A stretch of DNA of 37,059 nucleotides, taken from assembly GCA_027450225.1 (NCBI GenBank), contig DAIDJK010000100.1:1-37059 (forward strand), written 5' to 3'. The translations under genes were made by a program, and so were the position numbers. The notes beneath the pieces are model-generated. The model was not told where the DNA came from and did not search any database. It saw only the letters and a list, made by a program, of their open reading frames with translations. Origin of the DNA: Bryobacterales bacterium (GTDB lineage Bacteria; Acidobacteriota; Terriglobia; Bryobacterales; Bryobacteraceae). This document shows positions 8,369-17,911 of this stretch, in pieces; within the stretch, counting starts at the first letter, position 1; every line of letters begins with the position of its first letter.

Positions 8369-9047
8369 CCGCCAGCGGTTCCTGCCGCAGCCATTCCTTG
8401 AGCGCTTCGCGGTGGAGGAGAATGCCCTTCCGTGAATACCGAAGATAGCCCTGGCGGCGGAACTGGTTCATGTAGTGCGTTACGATCTCGCGCGAAGTAC
8501 CGACGTACTGCGAAAGCAATTCGTGCGTAAACGGAATCATCTGCACCGATCCATCTTCGGTCTGGTGGCCGAGACGTTCCGAGAAGCGGATCAAAGCGCG
8601 GGCGAGGCGGCGCGCGATGTTATCGACCGAGAAACTCTCGATGCGGCTGCCAAAATCCATCGAACGCTGCACGAGAAGCTGCAGGAGGGCGATGGCGAGT
8701 TTGGGGCGGCGGGTGGCAATCTCTTCGATTTCCGCCGTCGTCCAGGTCATGACCTTCGTGTTTTCGAGTGCAACGGCGATTTCAGTGCGCTGGGGCAACC
8801 CGAGAAAAGCGGACTCGCCGAAGAACTCGTCGGGCTGGTAGATATCGACCACAACCTGGCGGCCATCGTCCGCCATCCGGCAGACTTTGACCTTGCCATC
8901 AATCACCAGATAAATGCTGGTGGACGGCTGATCCTGACTGTAAATCGTCTGCCCTTTGCGATATTCAAGAATGGTGGAGCATGGAAGATGCGCTAAGGGA
9001 TCCTCCAAGGCCTTTGGTTGCGGTGCAATTGCCGGACTAGTACCCAC
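8364..9047 (-). CDS. Crp/Fnr-family transcriptional regulator
   Basis: A 227-residue regulator with an N-terminal cyclic-nucleotide-binding-type beta-roll (about residues 20-140) and a C-terminal winged helix. The phosphate-binding cassette reads FFGESAFLGLPQRTE, keeping the Gly-Glu and Arg-Thr that bind cAMP in Crp, so a cyclic nucleotide ligand is plausible. No N-terminal Cys cluster is present, so it is not an Fnr-type oxygen sensor. The HTH is LLSQYVGTSREIVTHYMNQF with the SRE recognition-helix start typical of Crp. The GTG start at 9047 is well supported by AGGAGG placed 5 bases upstream. Targets are unknown; the long upstream gap toward the phosphoesterase gene is a possible place for its sites. 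Confidence 0.92.
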   Translation of the reverse strand: MGTSPAIAPQPKALEDPLAHLPCSTILEYRKGQTIYSQDQPSTSIYLVIDGKVKVCRMADDGRQVVVDIYQPDEFFGESAFLGLPQRTEIAVALENTKVMTWTTAEIEEIATRRPKLAIALLQLLVQRSMDFGSRIESFSVDNIARRLARALIRFSERLGHQTEDGSVQMIPFTHELLSQYVGTSREIVTHYMNQFRRQGYLRYSRKGILLHREALKEWLRQEPLAA

Positions 9048-9315
9048 GATTACCTCCTATGATGACGTATCGATTTATACGAAGTTAACACACTCACGGT
9101 TTCGGGACGGAACTAAAACTCCTGGTCCGGTGTGCTTTCGGACAGGTTCGACGGTTCACTGGGCAAGTTGCATTCCATTTTGGCGTCATGTTTAAGACCA
9201 ATGCTTAAGTCACTTCTTTTCTTTGGTTTGTACGGAGAGTCCCAGTACTCTGGAAGCGGTGAATACCTCGACCCAGGCAGGTACCTGGTAATTTCGCAAG
9301 CGTAATATCTTCCCT
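9048..9315. promoter_or_regulatory. Divergent intergenic region with candidate promoters and leader hairpins
   Basis: This region separates the Crp/Fnr gene (minus) and the phosphoesterase fusion (plus). On the minus strand an AGGAGG ribosome site and an upstream TATAAA (candidate -10) serve the regulator. On the plus strand two small hairpins lie in the probable leader: AGAGT-CCCAGT-ACTCT (9236-9251) and CCAGG-CAGGTA-CCTGG (9273-9288). They resemble no riboswitch class I can name. Two TTAAG words at 9192-9208 may be operator half sites. Confidence 0.35.
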
Positions 9316-11958
9316 ATGTCGAGGCCTCCACTACCGGTAGTAATCCCGTTACTGGCGTTCACTCTTTATGGAGCGGAATATCACGCTCCAGCGGGCCAAC
9401 GGTATGCGGTTTCCGGAATGCGCGCCTCGATTCTCCCCGGGGGCAGGGTGCTGGAACCGGCGGGCGAGCAGATTCTGGTCGGCCCGGGTCCTTTCGGGCT
9501 CGCAGTGAGCGGGCGAGGGTCCATCGCGGTCGCGAATATCGGATATGAGCGATTCGGGGTGACGATCCTCGAGCCGGACAAAAAGGGCTGGCGGCAGCGG
9601 GACGTATGGGCGCGGACGCCGGGCAGCCACGCGCCGGAGCAGGCCGACCCGGACTGGAAGGGCGTTTTTTACGGCATCGCGTTCGCGGGCGAGCATTCGA
9701 TCTGGGTGTGTGAGGGCGACTCCGGCCGGGTAAGGATGGTCGATGCGGATTCCGGCGAAACGCGGAAGGTGGTGGACCTGAACTCGGGCGGCTGGCAACA
9801 CAGCTTCACGACGGACGTCGCCTGGGATGGGACGCGCAAACTGCTGTTCGTGCTCGATCAGGCCAATTTCCGGGTCGCGGTGATCGATGCGCGCCGCGGA
9901 CGCGTGGCCGGCTCGGCGGCGGTAGGGAGAATGCCCTTTTCGATCGCGCTCTCGCCGGATGGCATGACGGCGTATGTCGCCAACGCGGGGGTCTTCCGGT
10001 ATCAGCCGATCCCCGGGGTGACGCGGGAGAACGCGCTTACCAACGGCCTGCCCTTCCCCGCGTTCGGATTTCCGTCGCCGGAGAGCCTGCGGGGGGCGAA
10101 ACGGGCGACGGCGGCGGGAATGGTGGACGCGCCGGCGCTGGGCGATCCGAACACGCGGGAATCGAATTCGCTTTGCGTGCTGGACGTGAAGGACCCGGCG
10201 CATATGGACGTTACGGCGTGGATCCGGACGGGGACGCCGTTCGGTCCGGCTGCCGCCGGGGGAAGCGCGCCCGCGGGAGTGCTCGCGACCGCCGAGCGGG
10301 TCTTCGTTTCGAACGCGCACGACGATTCGATCAGCGTGATCGACGCACACACGAACAAATTGCTGAAGGAACTTTCGCTCGCGCTGCCGGGACTCGAAAA
10401 ACTGCGCGGCATTCTGCCGGCCGGCATGGCGTGGGACCCGGTGACGAAACGGCTTCTGGTGGCCGAGGCGGGCATCAACGCGGTTGCGGTGGTGGATGTG
10501 GACAAGCCAGCGATAGACGGCCTGATCCCAACCGGCTGGTTGCCAACACGCGTAGCCCTGGCGGGCGACCGCGTGTTCGTGACGAATGCGCGCGGCCAGG
10601 GGACGGGCCCGAACATGCGGCGGCCGCTGATGGAACTGGGTGAGACGCCATATCTGCACCGCGGCACGCTCTCCACGTTCGTGATGCCTGCGGACTCCGA
10701 GATGCCAAAACTGACCCAGACCGTATTGGAGGCCGGCGGACTGCTTCCCGACCCGGCGCGAAAGCCTGCCCCGTGGCCTGCCGGGATCAAATACGTGGTG
10801 CTGATCGTGAAAGAAAACCGGACGTTCGATGAAGTATTGGGGGACATAACCCGAGCGGCGAACGGCAAGGTGCAGGCCTTTCCGGATCTGGCGCGGTTCG
10901 CCGGTGAAGACGGCCGCGCCGACGGCCATAACCAGCAGTTCAGCCTGCAGCATGTGCCGGTAACGCCCAATCATCATGCGATCGCGAAACAGTGGGCGTT
11001 CAGCGACAATTTCTATGCCGATTCGGACGTAAGCGTGGACGGACACCACTGGCTGACGGGAGCGTATCCCGACCTGCTGACCGAAAGCGGGCTGCTGGCG
11101 GCATACGGTGGCCAGCGGAAGTTCGAGCTGACGGCGGAATCGCCCGGGCGGCTGCTGTTCGCGGGCTCGGATTCCTCAACGCATCCGGAGGAGCAGCCGG
11201 AAGCGGGCACGCTATGGCATCATCTGGCGCGCCACGGCGTCACGTTCCGCAATTTCGGGGAGGGATTCGAACTGGCGGGCGTGGCGGAGGACAAGGACGA
11301 AGAGCCGACCGGGGCGCGATTCCTGACGAATGTGCCGATGCCCGAACCGCTTTATGAAAACACATCCCGGGATTATCCGGGCTTCAACATGAATATTCCG
11401 GATCAGTATCGCGCGTCGCAGTTCATCGCGGAAATCAGGCGGCTGTATGAGAACGGCGGCAAACCTTTTCCGCGCTTCCTCTATATTCATCTGCCGGACG
11501 ACCATATGGCGCCGCCGAGGCCGGAGGATGGTTATCCCTATGGAGCTTCGTATGTGGAGGACAACGATCTGGCGCTGGGGCGGATTCTGGAGTTCCTCTC
11601 GCATACGCCGTGGTGGCGCGAGATGCAGGTGTTCGTGACCGAAGACGATGCGCAGGGCGGGCTGGATCATGTGGATGCGCATCGTACCGTGCTGCTGGCG
11701 GCGGGACCGTGGGTGAATCGCGATTACTGCTCCCATACGAATACGAGCTTTCCGGGACTGCTGAAGACGATCTTCGGGTTGCTGGGCCTGCCGCCGCTGA
11801 ATCTTTTCGACGCCACCGCGACAGACCTGAGAGATCTGTTCACCAACCAGCCCGACTACACGCCTTATGTGGCAAGAATGCCCGACAGGAAGGTGTTCGA
11901 TCCGGCCACCGTTAAGTTCGGGAAGGGGAAAAGCGTGCAGATGGACCAGCCGTTTTAG
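9316..11958 (+). CDS. YncE-like beta-propeller fused to phosphoesterase (alkaline phosphatase/phospholipase C-like) domain
   Basis: An 880-residue exported protein of two parts. After a short signal peptide, about residues 20-440 form a YVTN/YncE beta-propeller (FGLAVSGRGSIAVANIGY, PFSIALSPDGMTAYVANAG). About residues 490-850 match the phosphoesterase family (PF04185-like) found in bacterial phospholipase C and acid phosphatases: VVLIVKENRTFDEVLGD holds the metal/nucleophile region, followed by NHHAIAKQWAFSDNFYADSD, GHHWLTGAYPDL, LPDDHMAPPRPEDGYP and VTEDDAQGGLDHVDAHR. It probably cleaves phosphate mono- or diesters outside the cytoplasm; the substrate is unknown. The architecture is common in Acidobacteriota as I remember it. 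A small separate YncE-like protein lies 3 kb upstream, but nothing links them functionally. The downstream kinase is on the same strand. Confidence 0.85.
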   Translation: MSRPPLPVVIPLLAFTLYGAEYHAPAGQRYAVSGMRASILPGGRVLEPAGEQILVGPGPFGLAVSGRGSIAVANIGYERFGVTILEPDKKGWRQRDVWARTPGSHAPEQADPDWKGVFYGIAFAGEHSIWVCEGDSGRVRMVDADSGETRKVVDLNSGGWQHSFTTDVAWDGTRKLLFVLDQANFRVAVIDARRGRVAGSAAVGRMPFSIALSPDGMTAYVANAGVFRYQPIPGVTRENALTNGLPFPAFGFPSPESLRGAKRATAAGMVDAPALGDPNTRESNSLCVLDVKDPAHMDVTAWIRTGTPFGPAAAGGSAPAGVLATAERVFVSNAHDDSISVIDAHTNKLLKELSLALPGLEKLRGILPAGMAWDPVTKRLLVAEAGINAVAVVDVDKPAIDGLIPTGWLPTRVALAGDRVFVTNARGQGTGPNMRRPLMELGETPYLHRGTLSTFVMPADSEMPKLTQTVLEAGGLLPDPARKPAPWPAGIKYVVLIVKENRTFDEVLGDITRAANGKVQAFPDLARFAGEDGRADGHNQQFSLQHVPVTPNHHAIAKQWAFSDNFYADSDVSVDGHHWLTGAYPDLLTESGLLAAYGGQRKFELTAESPGRLLFAGSDSSTHPEEQPEAGTLWHHLARHGVTFRNFGEGFELAGVAEDKDEEPTGARFLTNVPMPEPLYENTSRDYPGFNMNIPDQYRASQFIAEIRRLYENGGKPFPRFLYIHLPDDHMAPPRPEDGYPYGASYVEDNDLALGRILEFLSHTPWWREMQVFVTEDDAQGGLDHVDAHRTVLLAAGPWVNRDYCSHTNTSFPGLLKTIFGLLGLPPLNLFDATATDLRDLFTNQPDYTPYVARMPDRKVFDPATVKFGKGKSVQMDQPF

Positions 11959-12098
11959 CTGGCCTCCTCTCAGCACGAAGGGTACGCAGCAATCTGCACA
12001 CGTACAGCCCGTACCACTCAAACGATCGAGTGAATTGCGCCTGCGGCAAAGCACCTGGAAAACAGACGCTGGTGGGACAATTCCAACAAGGCTTGCTT

Positions 12099-14339
12099 AT
12101 GGATCATAACGGCTTCATGCCCCACGGCTATTGCCTGCACTGGGACATTCCACTCATTCTGATCTACGTTATTACCGACGGACTTGTCGCGCTCTCGTAT
12201 TATTCGATCCCGGCTGCGCTGTTTCTGGTCGCGTTCAAGAAACGCCAGACTGTGCCGCTGCAGCCACTTCTGGTTCTGTTCGGACTCTTCATCGCGTTCT
12301 GCGGTGGCGGGCACGCGATCGATATCGTATCGCTCTGGAAGCCGATCTACTGGGTAAAGGGCATCTGGAACATCGGGACGGCGAGCACGTCGATGATCAC
12401 CGCCATTGTGCTGTTCCCAAAGGTGCTCGAATTCGTTCGCATGCCGGAAACAACGGCGCGGCTGGAGCGCGAGAGAGACGAACTGCAGGAAGAGCAGACG
12501 CTGCTTCGAGCCGTGCTCGATTCGACTTTGGAAGGCATTGTCCTTGCCGATGGCGGAGGCAGGACACTGCTTCACAACACGGCTGCATCGCGCATTCTCG
12601 GCGCGGACGCGGGAGTGGCGCCGCGCGTGGACTGGCCCGGACACAAGGCGGTGGATGAGGACGTGGCGCGGCTCCCGAACGGGCGCATCGTGGAACGTTT
12701 CACACGCGAAGTCCCGCGTTATGGGCAGCTTTACGTGCTGCGTGACATCACCGAGCGGCGCGCAGCGGAAGAGCAGCGTGTGCGGCTGGAACGAATCATC
12801 CAGACGATGACGCAGGGATTCGCGATCGTATCCGCGTCCGGCGGCGCGATCATGGCCACCAATCCGAGCTTTGACGAAATGCATGGCCGGCGCGCGGGCG
12901 AGTTGATTGGCCGAAGGTTCGAAACGCTGCTCGACGGATCACGCGAAGAGGCGGCCGTGGCGGCGAAAGAGATTGTTGCGCACGCCATCCAGGAAGGCGG
13001 CTGGGAAGGCGACATCCATTCGCGGCGCGCGGACGGAGCCGCCTTTATCGGCCACGCGCGCATCAATCTGCATGAGGATGGCGAGACGGAACTGCTGAGC
13101 GTGATCGAGGTGGACGTAACCGAGCAGAAGCGCCTCGAAGAAGAAGCGAAGCGCTTCCAGACGAAAATGCTGGAAACCGCGAAACTGGAAAGCGTAGGCG
13201 TGCTGGCGGGCGGGATTGCGCACGACTTCAACAACATCCTGACGGGCATTCTGGGCAGCGCCAGTCTCGTGTACGACCAGCTTTCGCCATCGAGTCCGCT
13301 GCGCGCGCGCGTGAACGACGTGGTGAAGGCGAGCGAGCGCGCCGCTGAACTGACCCGGCAACTGCTGGCGTATGCGGGAAAGGGCAGATTCCTGATCGAG
13401 AACGTGGAAGTGAGCGCGCTGGTACGGGAGATCGCGAGGCTGGTGCGGCTGACCATTCCCAAGAATGTGCAGGTGATGGTTCAACCTTCAAACGCGATCG
13501 AAATCGAAGGCGATCGCGGACAACTGCATCAGCTGATCATGAACCTGATCATCAACGGCGCGGAGGCGATCGGAGACGCGCGGCCGGGACAAGTCACCAT
13601 TACTACGGCGGAGGAGCGCCTGGACGCCGAGAGCATTCGTGCGCTGTTCGGGCACGAACCGCTGGAACCGGGCGACTACGTGGTGATCGAAGTGGCCGAC
13701 GATGGCTCCGGCATGAGCCGGGAGACAATTTCGCATATCTTCGAGCCTTTCTTCACGACCAAGTTCACGGGACGGGGACTCGGGCTTGCGGCGGCTCTGG
13801 GAATCGTGCGGGGACATCGCGGCGGGCTGAAGGTATATAGCGAACTGGGATTGGGAACAACGTTCCGCGTCTATCTGCCGGTTGCCGCTGCGGGCGCGCA
13901 ACATACGGCGCCGCCGCGCGAATCGAGGGCGAACGATCTCAATGGCGCAGGAACGGTACTGATCGTGGACGATGAGGAAGCGGTCCGAAGCACTGCTCGA
14001 AACACGCTTGAATTCTACGGTTATCGCGTGCTCGAAGCAGAAAACGGGAGGCGCGGCGTAGAGTTGTTTTCCGAGAACCGCGGCCGAGTGTCTATGATCC
14101 TACTGGACCTGACTATGCCTGTGATGGGCGGAGAAGAAGCGCTGCGCCGGATTCGCGAAATCGATCCGCGCATTCCGGTTGTGCTGTCGAGCGGATTCAA
14201 CGAAAGCGAAGCGCTGCGGCGATTCGAAACGGCCAGCCTGGCCGGCTTTCTGCAAAAGCCTTACACGTCTTCGAAGCTGGCGGAAAAAGTACGCGACGCG
14301 ATGCCAAGGCCTTCACGCACCGGACCGCAGCCGGTCTGA
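12099..14339 (+). CDS. ETR1-like ethylene-binding-domain hybrid histidine kinase
   Basis: A 746-residue membrane sensor kinase. The first ~110 residues form three helices matching the ethylene-binding domain of plant ETR1: DGLVALSYYSIP carries the Asp and Tyr (27 and 34), and FIAFCGGGHAIDI carries the Ile, Cys68 and His72 that in ETR1 hold Cu(I) and ethylene. Two PAS-like domains follow (about 115-200 and 215-345), then a HisKA with His375 in AGGIAHDFNNIL, an HATPase domain (NLIINGAEAI, ADDGSGM, GRGLGLAAALG) and a C-terminal receiver with Asp670 in LLDLTMP and Lys in LQKPY. ATG 12099 is preferred: AAGG lies upstream and the protein then begins near MPHGYCLHW, as in bacterial relatives; the track begins at a GTG 69 bases earlier. 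The ligand may be ethylene or another small molecule. No output regulator is adjacent. Confidence 0.88.
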   Translation: MDHNGFMPHGYCLHWDIPLILIYVITDGLVALSYYSIPAALFLVAFKKRQTVPLQPLLVLFGLFIAFCGGGHAIDIVSLWKPIYWVKGIWNIGTASTSMITAIVLFPKVLEFVRMPETTARLERERDELQEEQTLLRAVLDSTLEGIVLADGGGRTLLHNTAASRILGADAGVAPRVDWPGHKAVDEDVARLPNGRIVERFTREVPRYGQLYVLRDITERRAAEEQRVRLERIIQTMTQGFAIVSASGGAIMATNPSFDEMHGRRAGELIGRRFETLLDGSREEAAVAAKEIVAHAIQEGGWEGDIHSRRADGAAFIGHARINLHEDGETELLSVIEVDVTEQKRLEEEAKRFQTKMLETAKLESVGVLAGGIAHDFNNILTGILGSASLVYDQLSPSSPLRARVNDVVKASERAAELTRQLLAYAGKGRFLIENVEVSALVREIARLVRLTIPKNVQVMVQPSNAIEIEGDRGQLHQLIMNLIINGAEAIGDARPGQVTITTAEERLDAESIRALFGHEPLEPGDYVVIEVADDGSGMSRETISHIFEPFFTTKFTGRGLGLAAALGIVRGHRGGLKVYSELGLGTTFRVYLPVAAAGAQHTAPPRESRANDLNGAGTVLIVDDEEAVRSTARNTLEFYGYRVLEAENGRRGVELFSENRGRVSMILLDLTMPVMGGEEALRRIREIDPRIPVVLSSGFNESEALRRFETASLAGFLQKPYTSSKLAEKVRDAMPRPSRTGPQPV

Positions 14340-14358
14340 GGCCGCCGGTTTGGAATGG

Positions 14359-17300
14359 CTAATTCGCCAGAACTTCGAAGCTGTCGCCGCCGCAGATGCG
14401 GACGAGTTCGGACTTGAATTCCTTGTCGGGACGCACCTTCGAAGGCACGTCAAGAATAACCGAGAAATCCCTGGAAGATTCAATGCGGAGGCGAACCTGC
14501 GTTTCGCCAGGTTTGCGGTCGAACAGGCTCCGCAGTTCGGAAGCGCGGTCGCCGCCGTTGCGCCCGACGAAGACCTTGATGCTGATAAGGCTGGGCAGAT
14601 TCACGCGTACGACGTCGAGCGGCGTAATCTCCTGAACGGAGACTTTGGTGGGGTTGCCTTCTTCAGGGAGCGCCGTGCCGCGAATGAGAACGGCTTTGTC
14701 CTCTTCGAGCGATGAGGCGAGACGTTCGTATTGCGTGGTAAAGACCATGCCGTCTATGCTGCCGCTGCGGTCTTCGATCTGAAAAGACGCCCAGGGCTTG
14801 CCTTCGCGATTTCGACGCCTCTGAATGCCGCTGATAACGCCGCAGAGCGCCACCTCGGCGCCCTTTTCGAGGCCTTCGAGCCTGCTCGAATCGTGTGTGG
14901 CGACCTCGCAGATCTTGTCCTCGTAGCTATCGAGCGGATGGCCGGTAACGTAAAAGCCGAGCATCTCCTTTTCGCCCTGGAGCTTTTCACGGAGCGTCCA
15001 GTCACTGGCCTTGGGAAGAGTGGGTTCGGGGTGCTCGCCGGCAGCCATGCCGAACAGACCGCCCTGGCCCGAAATAAGGTCGTTCTGCGCGCGCGCGCCT
15101 GCCTCCATGGCGCCATCGAGCGCGAGCAGAAGCTGCGCGCGAGTGCCTTCGAGCGAATCCATGGCGCCCGCGCGCACCAGGCTTTCCATCACCCGGCGAT
15201 TGATGGAACCGAGATCGGCGTGTTCGCAGAAATGATAAATCGACCGGAAGCGGCCGACTTCATTTCGAGCTTTGATGATGGCTTCCACCGCATTCTGGCC
15301 GACGTTCTTGACGGCGCCGAGACCGAAGCGAATGGCGTCGCCCTTGTCGTCACGGACCGGCGTGAAGTTCCACGCGCTGGCGTTCACATCGGGCGGCAGC
15401 ACGCGAATACTCATATCGCGGCATTCGTTGATGTACTTGACTACTTTCGCGACATTGCCGGTTTCCGACGTGAGCAGCGCGGCCATGAAATCGACCGGGT
15501 AATGGGCCTTGAGATAAGCCGTGACGAAGGCGAGATAGGCGTAAGCGGCGGAATGCGACTTATTGAAGCCGTAACCCGCAAACTGTTCCATCAGATCGAA
15601 TATCTTTTCGACCCTCTTCTGCGGGAAGTTGCGCGCAAGCGCTCCTTTGACGAATCGCTCGCGCTGCTTCGCCATTTCCTCCGCCTTCTTCTTGCCCATG
15701 GCGCGGCGGAGCAGGTCCGCGTCGCCGAGCGAATAGCCCGCGATGCGGCTCGAGATCTGCATCACCTGCTCCTGGTAGAGGATCACGCCGTAGGTTTCCT
15801 CGAGCAGTTCGCGAAGCTCGGGCAGGTCGTAAACGATGGCTTTGCGGCCGTGCTTGCGCTCGATGAAGTCGTCGAGCATGCCGCCCTGAATCGGCCCCGG
15901 GCGGTAGAGAGCATTGAGCGCGGTGAGGTCTTCAATGCGGCTCGGCTGGTAGCGGCGAAGAATATCGCGCATTCCGCCGGATTCGAACTGGAAAACTCCG
16001 CTCGTGTACCCCTTGCAGAAGATTTCGTAGGCGGCGGGATCGTCCAGCGGGAGTTCTTCGAGTACGAGCCGCTTCGCGTGGCGCTTCTCGATAAGATTCA
16101 GCGCATCGTCGATCAGCGTAAGGGTGGTGAGACCGAGGAAGTCCATCTTGAGAAGCTGCAGCTTCTCGAGACCGGACATATCGTACTGGGTGACGATTTC
16201 CTCCCGGTTCGTGCGGGAAAGCGGCACGAGACTCTTCAGCGGCTCAGGCGAGATGACAACGCCGGCCGCGTGCACAGATGAATTGCGCGCCAGGCCTTCC
16301 AGACGCAGCGCGACATCGAGCACTTCTTTCACGCGTGGATCCTTGCGGGAAAGTTCGTCAAACCCGGGTTCGGCGGCGATGGCGTCCTTCAGCTTGATAT
16401 TGAGAACGTTCGGCACCAGCTTGGTAATACGATCCACATCGCCGAAGCTCATATCGAGCACGCGGCCCACGTCCTTGATCGCCGCTTTTGCTCCAAGCGT
16501 ATTGAACGTGATGATCTGGGCGACCTGCTCACGCCCATATTTCTCGGTGACGTACTGAATCACTTCGCCGCGGCGGTTCATGCAGAAATCGACGTCGATA
16601 TCCGGCATGCTGACGCGTTCGGGATTGAGGAAGCGCTCGAAGAGCAGGCCGTACTGAAGCGGGTCGATGTCGGTGATGGACATTGCATAGCCGACCAGAC
16701 TTCCGGCGGCCGAACCACGGCCAGGGCCGACAGGGATGCCTTTCGATTTGGCGAAACGGATGAAGTCCCAGACGATGAGGAAATAGCCGGAGAACTTCAT
16801 CTTCTGGATCATCTCGATTTCGCGGTCGAGGCGCTCCACATAATCGGCAAGGTCGTGCTTGAGGTGGCCCGATGCCCTCAGGGCTTCGAGGCGTGGACGC
16901 CGTTTCTCGAAACCCTGACGAGCCACGTAGGCGAAGTAAGAGTCCGTGGTGTGCTCGGCCGGAATATCGAAACGCGGGAAAGGGTCCTTGATCTTGTCGA
17001 GTCTGACTTCGCAGCGCTGCGCGATCTCCCAGGGCCGATTGACGGCGTCTTCGAGTTCGCCGAACAGCGCCATCATTTCATCGCGCGTCTTGAGATAGAA
17101 CTCCGGATGATCCCAGTGCATGCGGTTGGGATCGCTCATGGTCTTGCCCGTCTGGATGCACATCAGGATCTCGTGGGCGCGGGCGTCTTCGCGGCGGAGA
17201 TAGTGGGAGTCGTTGGTGGCGACGAGTGGGATGCCGGTTTCGATCGAAAGCCGGTTTACCTGCGGCGTCAGTCTCTTGTCCTGCTCGAGACCGTGATCCT

Positions 17301-17826
17301 GAACTTCGAGGAAGAAATTATCTTTGCCAAAGATCTCACGATAGGAATAGGCGAGGCGTCTGGCGTCTTCGTACTTGTCGGCCAGTATGGTCTCGTTGAG
17401 ATCGCCGCGGAGACAGGCGGAAAGGCAGATGAGGCCTTTCGAATGCTGCGCCAGCAGATCCTTGTCGATGCGCGGCTTGTAATAGAAGCCTTCGAGAAAG
17501 GCCGTCGAGACCAGATTGATGAGGTTGCGGTAGCCGTCCTGGTTTTCGCAGAGCAGGACGAGGTGGTTGTAGCGGTCGGTATCCGAACGCGTACGCATGC
17601 CCTGCCGGGAAACGTAGACCTCACAGCCGATGACGGGTCGAATGCCTGCGGCTTTGGCGGAATTGTAAAACTGGACGGCGCCAAACAGATTGCCGTGGTC
17701 AGTCATGCCGACGGCGGGCATGTTCTGCGCCGCGGCGATTTTCATAAGCTGGTCGATCTCGCAGGCGCCATCGAGCAGCGAATAGTCGGTGTGGTTGTGG
17801 AGGTGTACGAACGGAATTTCGGCCAT
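14359..17826 (-). CDS. dnaE: DNA polymerase III subunit alpha
   Basis: The replicative polymerase catalytic subunit, about 1155 residues, normal for DnaE1. It starts with the PHP domain (FVHLHNHTDYSLLDGA, TDHGNL) and continues with the C-family polymerase core: GPGRGSAAGSLVGYA, catalytic Asp residues in MPDIDVDFCMNRR, and NALYRPGPIQGGMLDDFI. A GYGFNKSHSAAYA motif lies in the fingers/HhH region. Around residue 917 is QGGLF, at the place of the beta-clamp-binding QxxLF motif of E. coli DnaE. An OB fold follows (VALCGVISGIQRRRNREGKP). I place the start at ATG 17826 (MAEIPFVHLHNH). The longer track frame to 17913 would run into the terminator of the upstream gene. It converges with the ETR1-like kinase, 19 bases between stops. 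Confidence 0.97.
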   Translation of the reverse strand: MAEIPFVHLHNHTDYSLLDGACEIDQLMKIAAAQNMPAVGMTDHGNLFGAVQFYNSAKAAGIRPVIGCEVYVSRQGMRTRSDTDRYNHLVLLCENQDGYRNLINLVSTAFLEGFYYKPRIDKDLLAQHSKGLICLSACLRGDLNETILADKYEDARRLAYSYREIFGKDNFFLEVQDHGLEQDKRLTPQVNRLSIETGIPLVATNDSHYLRREDARAHEILMCIQTGKTMSDPNRMHWDHPEFYLKTRDEMMALFGELEDAVNRPWEIAQRCEVRLDKIKDPFPRFDIPAEHTTDSYFAYVARQGFEKRRPRLEALRASGHLKHDLADYVERLDREIEMIQKMKFSGYFLIVWDFIRFAKSKGIPVGPGRGSAAGSLVGYAMSITDIDPLQYGLLFERFLNPERVSMPDIDVDFCMNRRGEVIQYVTEKYGREQVAQIITFNTLGAKAAIKDVGRVLDMSFGDVDRITKLVPNVLNIKLKDAIAAEPGFDELSRKDPRVKEVLDVALRLEGLARNSSVHAAGVVISPEPLKSLVPLSRTNREEIVTQYDMSGLEKLQLLKMDFLGLTTLTLIDDALNLIEKRHAKRLVLEELPLDDPAAYEIFCKGYTSGVFQFESGGMRDILRRYQPSRIEDLTALNALYRPGPIQGGMLDDFIERKHGRKAIVYDLPELRELLEETYGVILYQEQVMQISSRIAGYSLGDADLLRRAMGKKKAEEMAKQRERFVKGALARNFPQKRVEKIFDLMEQFAGYGFNKSHSAAYAYLAFVTAYLKAHYPVDFMAALLTSETGNVAKVVKYINECRDMSIRVLPPDVNASAWNFTPVRDDKGDAIRFGLGAVKNVGQNAVEAIIKARNEVGRFRSIYHFCEHADLGSINRRVMESLVRAGAMDSLEGTRAQLLLALDGAMEAGARAQNDLISGQGGLFGMAAGEHPEPTLPKASDWTLREKLQGEKEMLGFYVTGHPLDSYEDKICEVATHDSSRLEGLEKGAEVALCGVISGIQRRRNREGKPWASFQIEDRSGSIDGMVFTTQYERLASSLEEDKAVLIRGTALPEEGNPTKVSVQEITPLDVVRVNLPSLISIKVFVGRNGGDRASELRSLFDRKPGETQVRLRIESSRDFSVILDVPSKVRPDKEFKSELVRICGGDSFEVLAN

Positions 17827-17875
17827 AGTACGGGCGCGCCGCGTATTGACGCAGCGCTGGTCGGGGGAGAACTTT

Positions 17876-17881
17876 ATTTTA
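17876..17881 (-). promoter_or_regulatory. Candidate -10 element of dnaE
   Basis: On the minus strand GATAAAATAAAG includes TAAAAT, an AT-rich hexamer in GC-rich surroundings, 50 bases upstream of the dnaE ATG and just downstream of the preceding operon's terminator. No convincing -35 with 16-18 base spacing is visible, so this is tentative. Confidence 0.3.
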
Positions 17882-17911
17882 TCGAAGCGAACGAGAAACG
17901 GGGGAGACAAC

